This document shows positions 44,352 through 52,948 of a DNA stretch of 64,000 nt, piece by piece. The position numbers were made by a program, and so were the translations under genes. How positions within the stretch are numbered: position 1 is the stretch's first letter; each line of letters starts with the position of its first letter. The DNA comes from Diogma glabrata (Eukaryota; Arthropoda; Insecta; Diptera; Cylindrotomidae). The stretch spans positions 160,188,718 to 160,252,717 of the forward strand of contig OY856188.1 in NCBI GenBank assembly GCA_963693315.1. Reading direction: 5' to 3'. Below the pieces are notes generated by a model that saw only the letters and a program-made list of their open reading frames with translations, did not search any database and had not been told where the DNA came from.

Positions 44352-44725
44352 AATCACTAATACAATTAAATCATAACAATAATACCAACACCCGTTACAG
44401 TTTTCATAAAAACATTTTTAGTCTTATTTTGATTTTAATTTGTTGTTTTATGTTAGTTTAATTTTACATACAACTGATGATGGTAATCAATATTACCGAA
44501 ACATGTTTTGAATAAACTCTTTTATAAAATAAAACGCCACATGACGGGATAAAAAACCGCGTATACTAAACTCTGTGATAGTAAATGTAAACTAGCTAAT
44601 TTTTATTTAATTTTTATTTATTTTTTAAAACGATCTATGTTCTATTTATTATTAAATTGTGCCGTATACGTATGTTTCGTAAAGTCAAAATTTAAAATAT
44701 TAAAAATCAAAATTTTAATAATTTG
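43736..44725 (+). repeat. Right-arm pseudo-LTR, outer copy
   Basis: Direct repeat of 40822-41811. Terminates abruptly at ...aatttg against the right target-site duplication. Confidence 0.85.
44455..44518 (+). ncRNA. Hammerhead ribozyme, right arm outer
   Basis: Self-cleaving RNA motif known in Penelope-like elements. Helix I: AGTTTA (44455-44460) with TAAACT (44513-44518), and CAA (44471-44473) with TTG, separated by an internal loop. Core CTGATGA (44474-44480). Helix II GGTAAT/ATTACC (44482-44487, 44492-44497) with CAAT loop and one unpaired T at 44481. GAAA (44498-44501), then a two-pair helix III (AC, loop AT, GT). The predicted cleavage site follows GTT at about 44508-44510. Short helix III suggests cleavage is favoured in dimeric form. 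Confidence 0.75.
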
Positions 44726-44737
44726 TATATCTCAGAT
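44726..44737. repeat. 12-bp target-site duplication, right copy
   Basis: tatatctcagat, identical to 36844-36855. Confidence 0.85.
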
Positions 44738-44940
44738 CATATATTTTCTCTCTGAAAACTTTTACAGATATTACAGATATTTTTTTTTACCAACTGGAAG
44801 TCATCTTTTAAGGGATAAATTTAAAAAATTGTAGGTAAAGTTTCGATTAAAAACAAATTTAGATAAATTATTTGATAAAATTTAAATTTATTTAATAATT
44901 TTTTTTTATTTTTTTGGCGGAAAAAACTCAGAGAATATAT

Positions 44941-44960
44941 TGTAATAAACTTCGTCCAGA
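44941..44960 (+). mobile_element. Outer gypsy 5' LTR, first 20 bp
   Basis: TGTAATAAACTTCGTCCAGA. With 61310-61877 this makes a 588-bp LTR that begins TGTAA and ends TTACA. The LTR was split by the long-LTR element; the last four bases (CAGA) are that insertion's target site. Confidence 0.65.
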
Positions 44961-46949
44961 TGTAATGGATAGTCTGGGCTAATGTCTGAACCCAGTATAT
45001 TATAGTCTCAGATTTATTGGTTTTCATTTTTTTTTATTCACCTGTACCGCGCGTAATAGTTTCCCATCCATTCACCTTCAATAGCCGTATTTTTATAGTC
45101 CCCGTAACCCGTAGTTCCTTATTTTTCCTAGACCCCATTTAAATTTTCAATAGTTGGACCGACCATATGTGAGAAAACCAAAAGATTTTTGCACTGATTA
45201 CGCTGGTTTGATATGTTAATTAATCTAATATAAGATTGGTTGGTTTTAATTAATTAATAATTATCTTTAAAGATCATCCATATTTTTATTTTACAACACC
45301 CTAAAAATGACGTGCGCTATGGTTACATTCAATATACTATTAAAGTTTGAATTCTCTAAACATCAACCGTAATTAAACAACTAACTTTTTTTGAACCCTA
45401 AGTCGGCTGTGCGTATTTTTCCAGTCATCAACATTCAACGATTTAATATCTCGTTTTTGTTAAACATTCTATTGTCTTATTTTCTTTCAAAATGATTTTT
45501 CCGTTTCACTATAATGTGATTCTGGATTATAGTTTTGCATTTGATTCATTTTGAATTCAATGGTGAATGTTGTTGATGTGTCGGAAATATTTTGTGTTAC
45601 AACCTTGTCGTTGTGCAATAGTATCAAATAACGAACGGTTTTGTGTAATTTTGAAAAATTCCCAACAATTGAAAACTTGATGGAAATTAATTTCCAAAAC
45701 ACCGTATTCGAGTTTTTTCGAGGCAAAAATTTTTGGCTATATAATACGGCTCTGTCAATTATTAAAATCTCTTAGTTTATTACATTTGCGTGGTGATGGT
45801 TATGGTCACATAGTCATTCCGTCCGGTTGACTTTCAAAAATCATAGTGCAAGTTATTTGTGAGTTTAAATTTAAAACAAAAAAAAATTTTATATGTTGTG
45901 TGCCGTTCTGACTCATACAAAGAAAAAAAAATTAATGAATTTGTAAAATTGTTAACGCAAAAAAAAATCTTTATATGTTTGTGTTGTGCCCACTATAATA
46001 ATGTGCCGTAAAATCAACAAGCAAAAAAAATTGCATTAAATCTACGTAGTACAAAATATTATAATCAATATTAAATTTGGTGAGTGCCAATATTTCCATT
46101 AGTTGAATTTGTTTGTATTTAGTATCACTGAGTTAGTCCAATTTAGTCAAAAATTTATATGTGCAAGTTAAAACAAATTGATATGTTTTGTGACGTAACG
46201 AAAACTGTACGCGCGCTATCATCCTAATGTTAATTATTTTTGACATAAATGTTTTAGTGATAATTAAATGGAATTATTGTGACTAACTATTAAAATATAT
46301 ATTTTTTTGTGGAATATATTTTGTATCCACGTATTTCTCTTAAAATTTAAGTAGAACAATTGTTTGTACTAATTAAAAGTTTTTAACTCAGTTGAATGAG
46401 TCCTATTTTTTTGTAAAACTTAAATTATTTCGACTGCCGAAGATTTAAGAAGGTACGATAAATATTATAAATTCGAACTACTATATTATGTAAAAGAAAG
46501 ATGTATCTTATTTATTAGTTGTGTATTTGTTTAAATAGACAATCGAATTGTAACAAAATATGATTACAGTTATTATGCTAAATGAACGTATGCTGTATTT
46601 TATTTTCTATTGAACGTCGTGGAATTTGATAACTTGTGTTATGATAACATAAAAAAAAATGGTTTATTTTTATTTGTGATTCTGAAATTTACCAAATTTA
46701 AATGGCAGTACTATTTTGAAGTTGGATGTTGATGTGAGTAAATTAATAATATGATGCAAGATCCAAATTATAAAAAAGGCCGGAATATGACGTCCTTCAA
46801 CGATGAGGCCACAATATCATCATCCGCCGTATCAATATTTTGGCGGTTACTACTGTAGGTTAGTGCAACTCAGCATTGGCATCAGGTTTTTGGCTGTTGC
46901 TATCGTCTATTATACCTGTTTCGACACACCAATAATACAAACTTTTCAT

Positions 46950-47530
46950 TTAATTACTGCCGTATCGCTTCATTATCATTGTTACAACTTGGTTACAGTT
47001 ATACTTCAACGAATAATTTAACGGGTGTGGTTACAATTGATTACCTTTGGGATTTCAACGCATACGTCAACCATTACTTTTGCCGTATTGCTTCCTTATC
47101 ATTGCTACAAAGTTGTTACAGTTATGCTTCAACGAATGGTTTGGCTAGTGTTGGTACAATTTGTCACATTTTTTTTGGGATTTCAACGCATACGTCAACC
47201 ATTACTTTTGCCGTATTGCTTCACTATCATTGTTACAAAATTATTACAGTTATCCTGCACGTATAGTTTAACTAGTGTTGGTACAATTTGTCACATTGTT
47301 TGGATTTCAACGCATACGTCAACAATTATTCTTTTTGCCGTATTGCTTCACTATCATTGATACAAAATTATTACAGATATACTGCAACGAATAGTTTAAC
47401 TGGTGTTGGTGCCATTTACTACAAGTTTTGGATTTCAACGCATACGTCAACAATTATGTTTTGCCGTATTGCGTTCCCATCATTGATACAAATTGTCACC
47501 GTTCGATTTCAATAAATGGTTTGGCTAGTG
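46950..47530. repeat. LTR array A: five ~126-bp units
   Basis: gccgtatt(g/c)cttc words fall at about 46959, 47082, 47210, 47337 and 47463. Units share tttcaacgcatacgtcaac, tatcattg-tacaaa and ggtgttggtacaattt. The matching array in the 3' LTR is at about 59143-59720. Confidence 0.85.
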
Positions 47531-47798
47531 TTGGTACACTTATTTTTGATTTCAACGCATCCTGCCACAACTACATTTCAACGCATTCGGCTTAATTGAT
47601 TGCAAGTTTATTTAACGTTTCTATGTACCATTTTTTTTTTTTTCTCACAACGTTATCATTGTGTTCAACGTTTTATTCAACAAAATCCTTCAACGCTGAT
47701 GCTTGCAAGTTTACGGAATGGTTCTACTTGTCATTTGCTGCAACAACGTCATCCATTAACGTTTCTACGTCACGTTTTATTTAATAGAATTGTTTGCT

Positions 47799-48200
47799 GA
47801 TTGCCAGTTTATTTAACATTTCTACACAACCATTTATTCATTGTTTATAAGAACCACATTATATAACGCTGCTGACTGCCAGTTTATGGAATGTTCCTAC
47901 GGGTCAGTCACTGCAACAACGATATCAATTAACGTTTCTACGTAACGTTTATTCAATAAAATTGTTTAATGATTGCAAATTTATTTAACATTTCTACACA
48001 ACCATTTATTCATTGTTTATAAGAACAACATTATATAACGCTGCTGACTGCCAGTTTATGGAATGTTCCTACGGGTCATTCACTGCAACAACGATATCAA
48101 TTAACGTTTCTACGTAACGTTTATTCAATAAAATTGTTTAATGATTGCAAATTTATTCAACATTTCTACACAACCATTTATTCATTGTTTATAAGAACAA
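47799..48200. repeat. LTR array B: 172-bp units
   Basis: gattgc-a-tttattnaacattt recurs at 47799, 47971 and 48143, exactly 172 bp apart. Includes ttcctacgggtca and tttctacgtaacgttt. The last unit grades into array C. Confidence 0.85.
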
Positions 48201-48205
48201 CATTA

Positions 48206-48620
48206 CTTACCGCTGATGATTGCTAGTTTATTGAACGTTTCTACTCATCATTTTTATTCAACAATATTATCGGTTAACGTTTCTAATTAACGTTTCATTC
48301 AACAAAATTACTTACCGCTGATGATTGCTAGTTTATTGAACGTTTCTACTCATCATATTTATTCAACAATGTTATCATTTAACGTTTCTAATTAACGTTT
48401 TACTCAACAACATTACTTACCGCTGATGATTACTAGTTTATTGAATGTTTCTACTCATCATTTTTCTTCAACAATATTATCATTTAACGTTTCTAATTAA
48501 CGTTTTATTCAACAACATTACTTACCGCTGATGATTACTAGTTTATTGATCGTTTCTACTCATCATTTTTCTTCAACAATATTATCAGATAACGTTTCTA
48601 ATCAACGCTTTATCCATCGA
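48206..48620. repeat. LTR array C: four 105-bp units
   Basis: cttaccgctgatgatt starts at 48206, 48311, 48416 and 48521, spaced exactly 105 bp. Each unit has aacgtttcta twice. The 3' LTR copy is at about 60398-60812. Confidence 0.88.
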
Positions 48621-49116
48621 AATTCTCCAACGTGACCAGCGTACCAATGGAAGGCTGATGGAATCGGAATAGGAGGTCAGGAATTAATCGTGGGGTGAGT
48701 ACACTCAGTTTGTTTTTTTTTTATTTTTTTTTAATTAAGGTGGGGGGGTGTGAATGGGTGTAAAAGGGCGTGTCAGAGATTGAATCGGGACATGCTAGTC
48801 GTCGAATGTGTGGGTGAATGTGTGACGTGTGAGTGTGTGGGCGTCTGAGAGTGAATGTAGGGGTTGGGCGTGGTGATCGTGGATCTTTCGCCCATGGCGT
48901 CGCCAGAGTCTCCATTTTTCCACTTGTATTTCTTTCCATTTCTGCAGATCTTCGTAAATAGCGTACATTTCTGTATTTGTGCTGAAGTAGCAGGTATTAC
49001 TCTATCAAACCCGCGATGGCTGAGTCTTAGTCGTGATGGCTTTAAACTACTCAAGGTACGCTTCCTGCTATGCCACTCTCATTGGTTCGCCACTGAGAAA
49101 GCGCTTCATTACAAAT

Positions 49117-49134
49117 TGGCGCCCAACGTGGGGC
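49117..49134 (+). promoter_or_regulatory. Primer-binding site for tRNA-Lys(CUU)
   Basis: TGGCGCCCAACGTGGGGC, three bases after the LTR. This is the known 18-nt complement of the 3' end of tRNA-Lys1,2, used by several retroviruses and by Osvaldo-type retrotransposons. It would prime minus-strand DNA synthesis. Confidence 0.9.
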
Positions 49135-49314
49135 TTCTCTAAGGGTTTCTACAGTGATGTAGGACCCTGGAGGAGTCCCTCCATGTTTACACAAAATTTG
49201 AAAAATTTTTTTTTGAAAATTTTTTTTCATGTTAATTTTCAAGTTGCACCCAACAATAGTAAGAGACTCTGGCGGCGTGGAAGCAGTTCCCTGCTTCACA
49301 CGCGCAGGAGCGAA

Positions 49315-49341
49315 GGAAGTCTGAGATTCCTCAGACTTTCC
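49315..49341 (+). ncRNA. Leader hairpin 1
   Basis: ggaagtctgag, loop attc, then ctcagactttcc: an 11- to 12-pair stem with one mismatch, extendable by gaagg/ccttc-type pairs outside it. Confidence 0.6.
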
Positions 49342-49410
49342 TTCGATGGGGTTTTGCGTCCCCACGCCTCCAGCTACAACTCTCCTTTTTGTATTTTGAT
49401 AACGCAAGGG

Positions 49411-49437
49411 TGAGAATGGTTCTTCGGAATCATTCTC
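49411..49437 (+). ncRNA. Leader hairpin 2 with UUCG loop
   Basis: gagaatggttc, tetraloop ttcg, then gaatcattctc: 11 pairs including one G-T wobble, capped by the very stable UUCG loop. Confidence 0.65.
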
Positions 49438-49665
49438 AATGGGCTTTACAAACCCACGGACCCTAGTAACGGCTGGGTTTCTTACTGGCACGGGGAATGC
49501 CGGGGGTGACCGGGTGCCAGGATTAGATATTTGTGAAATGGCGTATACGCCTATCACATCCATCCTGGTCATCTGGCCATGCTCTGGGTTCGCTGTGACA
49601 GTGAGATTCTCAGCTGGGCTAACTGCTCCATAACGTTAGAGTCCCCTCCCTGGAGCGTTAGCACC

Positions 49666-49799
49666 CTATGGTCTGAGTTGTCCGGTTCTCGCGAATGATA
49701 CTGGGGAACATCTTCTAAAGCAGTTCGATATCAACTGCTGAGGGAAGATGTTCGCCCAGCCTTCATGTCGCGAGTTAATTGGATTAACTCAGATCATAG
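49666..49799 (+). ncRNA. Leader long hairpin (134 nt)
   Basis: Nested complementary blocks in one rod: ctatggtctgagtt with aactcagatcatag; ctcgcga with tcgcgag; actgggg-aacatcttc with gaagatgtt-cgcccag; and agcagtt with aactgct at the tip. The nested order makes chance unlikely. Confidence 0.7.
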
Positions 49800-51382
49800 C
49801 ACCTCGCCCGTATGTGTTGGTGGTGTGGATCGCAGTTGGCAGGTGTTGATGATCGAATGGTGGTCCAGAGGATTTATCTTCTGGCCATCCCGTCAGCACT
49901 TGTCAGCTGGGTGAGATCCCATCAGCACATACCCCTTCTTATTCCTTTCCCACCCTACCTTTTCCCATCCTTTTACCTCCGCTCTTCTTCCCTTCTCCTT
50001 TCTGATTTCCCATCCTTTAACGTAGCATAATTTTACTTTTCTTTGGTCCCAAACAAACAAAAACATCTTAAAACAACAACAAATAATGAAAGACCGGCGA
50101 TCACCCCTTCCAGCCCCATGTGTGGTGAACTTCCCCCAGGATTGGTCCGTCTGTCCTCCGTCCACAAATAAATAAATAACAAAAAAAAAAAGGAAAATAA
50201 ATATTTATTATTGTGTAAATAGCAAATAAATAAATATAATAATAAATAAATAAATAGAATAACCAATAAATAAATATAATAATAAATAAATAAATATTTA
50301 ATAAAGAAATAAATAAGTATTTATTAATTAAATAGTTAATAAATACATAAGACGGCAAAACAGCTGATAATATTGGGAACTAAATTTTTTTTTTCCAATA
50401 TATTTTAGATGCCAGCACAAAAAAATAAATATTAAACAAATAGATTATACATCAAGAATACGTATTTAAACCAAATATAGGAATTAATAATATATCAAAT
50501 AAGGAAAACGAAGAGTATTCAACTCAAATAAATAAGCATCAAGAATAAGAAAATTATAACGGAAAACCAAAAATTTTATTCACCAATTTAAAGCTAACCT
50601 GGATAGAAGACTACAATTCGATTAATATTAGGTATAGATTGTTAGATTTAATCTTGTTTGTATATTTTCGTTTAAGGCATGATAGGCTAAGTTTTTTTTG
50701 TATTTTTGTTAAATTTTGAAACACATTTGCTTGTCGAACCGGTAGGCTTGCCGCACTTTTTTTTTTGTTTTCCCTTTTTGATTTTCGATTCGGGGAATTT
50801 CTGAGCCGCCCGAAATCGATTCGGAAATTTTTGTTTAATCCCCCGCCGACAATAGTGTAGGATATTAATTTTCACGCATTTTGCTTCATAATTTTTGTTC
50901 CCCACTTACCTCGTTAATAACAGTATAACTTACCTGTTTTTTTTTTTGGGCTTCATTTTCGCGTTTGTTTCACCAGATTGAACTGCTGCCCGTTAAAGCA
51001 AAAAAAAAAAAAAAAAAAAAAAAAAACAAAAAAACAAATTTTTCCTGATTGTTCACACATCAACAACGTAAGTAGTAATAGATATTTCATTCTTGATTAC
51101 CCTCGGCGATAGCCCGTTTTACAAGTTTCTTAATCCATACATTGGACGAAGTGGTCAGATATCGCACAGCTGGTTAAGGGTTTGAATAACGAAATTTCCA
51201 TACAACTCTCTAATATATTTCAAGTACTAAAATATTGTAATAAAGTATTTTTGTCTGGTAATAATTAAATTGTTTATTCGTTTTCAACGTTTGCAATAAG
51301 TAACACTTGGCTAGTGTAACAATTTTTCTCCCTATACTTGTCTTTATTGGTCTGGTCCTGTACGGCGGTTTGAGTTTTCATA

Positions 51383-52948
51383 ATGTCAGCGGCTGATAAG
51401 ATTGACGTTCTGGACAGGTCCAGCTCTTGTGCTGTTTGTCAGCACGAAATAGTGCCGGCCGACGTAAAACTCCTCACTCGGTGTAACCACCTCTTTCATG
51501 ACATCTGCCTCAACGACTGGTTGTTGCAGAATAGCACCTGCCCGATTTGTCGAGCCGCTTGTGAGCGTGCAGAATTACAGAGGTTACCTCGAGGGAGGGA
51601 GAAAACTAATGATACAATGGTGCCACCACCACCGCGACCGGTGACCCGCTCTATTACCGCAGGCTGGCAACGTCGTTCCAGTACCGGAATTCAACCCTCG
51701 TCCACTCCCTTGGCAAACCGTCTCCCACCATCTCGACTCGCCGATGAAGTGCGAGGGAATATAGCTCAAAGATCTCCCATATATGGTGCCGCTGCAGCGG
51801 AAGATCCAGGTTTTCAGGAAGCGGTAAATGCTCACATCGATCGGGAAATTTCAAGAATTAATCACTCAATGATGCAATCACGTGCTCCAGCACCTGAAGT
51901 GTTGTTACCCCTAGCACATAATGCAGTATCACCCACCACCCCGCGTCATCAAACGGTTCATTCCGGAAATTATACACCAGTGAATGCGTATATGCGAAAT
52001 AATGTACCAGTACCACCATTGTTTGCTGAGCCTCCTCCTGCTCTTGCTCCAACTAGAATGAGAACACATCTCGAGCAGCACTCTACAACAATTAGAAATT
52101 GGAACGTAACGTTCTCGGGTAGACCCGATGGTCTAGATGTTGAAGCGTTCATCTTCAGAATAGAGCGGCTGACCGAGATGTGTTTAAATAGCGATTTTAC
52201 TATTGTCACCCGTTGTCTGTACCTGTTGTTCACAGATCGAGCAGCTGATTGGTTCTGGAGATATTTTCGCCAGAACCGACAGCTTATTTGGACTGACTTG
52301 TGTCATGCTCTGCGAATTGAATTTCAGGACCGGCAGACGGACGAAGAAGTGAAGGAGCGGATGAGGGCCAGGAAACAGCGGCCCACGGAATTGTTTGACG
52401 AATTCTTACAAGCGATTTATCGACTGGCAGATAAGCTACGAGTACCGATGTCGGACGCGGAGTTGTTATCCTTGATACGCAACAACTTACGATTAGAAAT
52501 TAGAAGGGAGCTGTTATATGTTACCATTTATGGACTGGAACATCTGCGCCAGCTCTGCCGTGATCGCGAAAAGTTATGGGCCGAGTCAGTAACCAGATCG
52601 CGAGATTATAATATTCGACCGTCTAGACCGGTGTCTGAGGTGGATTTAGATAGTGAATTCTCACAAATTCAAATTAGCGAATTGCCAACTGAATCATTAC
52701 CAATTACCTCTAACGAACTTGCGGCAATACAGCCTGCCCCTAATATGAAACGAATAACCAGTTCAACTATTTGTTGGAACTGTAAACGACCTGGTCATCG
52801 GTGGCACGATTGTCGTGAATCTCAGCGATTGTTTTGTTGGGGATGCGGAAAAGACGATGTATTATGTCCTAACTGTGAAAATTGTCGGGGAAACCGAAGG
52901 GGGGGCCAGAATCCCAACACCTTTTCTCGCTCCCAGGACCTGTCTTAG
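51383..52948 (+). CDS. gag: Gag with N-terminal RING-H2 finger
   Basis: 521-aa structural polyprotein. Residues 16-56 form a complete C3H2C3 RING-H2: Cys16, Cys19, Cys34, His36, His39, Cys42, Cys53, Cys56, with Trp46 and Pro54 where active E3 ubiquitin ligases have them. A Pro/Ser-rich linker (about 70-230) leads to a Retrotrans_gag capsid-like region (about 235-405: LFTDRAADWFWRYF, LCHALRIEFQDR, LRLEIRRELL). The nucleocapsid has a CCHC knuckle (Cys464, Cys467, His472, Cys477) and a second Cys cluster (485, 488, 495, 498, 501). A RING on a gypsy Gag is unusual. The ATG at 51383 is the first in frame. Pol follows in the -1 frame, overlapping the end. Confidence 0.9.
   Translation: MSAADKIDVLDRSSSCAVCQHEIVPADVKLLTRCNHLFHDICLNDWLLQNSTCPICRAACERAELQRLPRGREKTNDTMVPPPPRPVTRSITAGWQRRSSTGIQPSSTPLANRLPPSRLADEVRGNIAQRSPIYGAAAAEDPGFQEAVNAHIDREISRINHSMMQSRAPAPEVLLPLAHNAVSPTTPRHQTVHSGNYTPVNAYMRNNVPVPPLFAEPPPALAPTRMRTHLEQHSTTIRNWNVTFSGRPDGLDVEAFIFRIERLTEMCLNSDFTIVTRCLYLLFTDRAADWFWRYFRQNRQLIWTDLCHALRIEFQDRQTDEEVKERMRARKQRPTELFDEFLQAIYRLADKLRVPMSDAELLSLIRNNLRLEIRRELLYVTIYGLEHLRQLCRDREKLWAESVTRSRDYNIRPSRPVSEVDLDSEFSQIQISELPTESLPITSNELAAIQPAPNMKRITSSTICWNCKRPGHRWHDCRESQRLFCWGCGKDDVLCPNCENCRGNRRGGQNPNTFSRSQDLS

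Larger units (their letters stand above)
36856..44725. mobile_element. Penelope-like retroelement, inverted dimer
   Basis: A 7870-bp insertion. Left arm (- strand): partial copy 39770-40821 followed by a full ORF and 3' region down to 36856. Right arm (+ strand): partial copy 40822-41811 followed by a full ORF and 3' region up to 44725. Unit length is 2914 bp. 36955-40821 and 40859-44725 form a 3867-bp inverted repeat with a 37-nt loop (40822-40858); the ORFs and antisense ORFs are identical, so the arms look identical. Partial tandem copies (pseudo-LTRs) and inverted arrangement are typical of Penelope-like elements, and a 12-bp TSD fits them. Both arms begin inside the ORF C-terminal region, at points 37 nt apart in the element. 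Confidence 0.92.
44961..49113 (+). repeat. 5' LTR of the 16.3-kb element
   Basis: 4153 bp, far above the usual few hundred bases. Contains three tandem arrays (about 46950-47530, 47799-48200, 48206-48620) and no protein-coding frame with a recognisable domain. Ends ...CATTACA three bases before the primer-binding site. U3/R/U5 borders cannot be placed from sequence alone. Confidence 0.92.
49135..51382 (+). other. 2.2-kb structured leader of the 16.3-kb element
   Basis: Non-coding between PBS and gag. 49270-49800 is GC-rich and folds into successive hairpins. 50158-50345 is (AAAT)n-like low complexity. 51000-51026 is a long poly-A run. 50760-50880 resembles 56840-56935 downstream of pol. A leader this long probably holds packaging and translation-control signals (inference). 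Confidence 0.6.

Noticed and set aside
36856..44725. Palindrome as an assembly artefact (hairpin chimera)
   Set aside because: The 12-bp duplication at both outer edges and the asymmetric arm ends (left arm 99 bp longer, 37-nt loop) argue for a real insertion. Not fully excluded without long reads.
46803..47800. Series of 60- to 111-aa ORFs in the LTR array
   Set aside because: Frames arise from ~126-bp tandem repeats, differ between units, and have no domain. Present in both LTRs.
46950..48620. CRISPR array
   Set aside because: Repeats are long, contiguous, diverged and lie in a eukaryotic LTR; no short-repeat/spacer pattern.
48773..49142. 92- to 93-aa ORFs at the LTR 3' end
   Set aside because: Open on both strands at once and not carried into the interior in a meaningful way; no homology recognised.
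49051..49572. 173-aa - strand ORF in the gypsy leader
   Set aside because: Runs across the LTR/PBS border and through the hairpin region; structure explains the composition better than coding.
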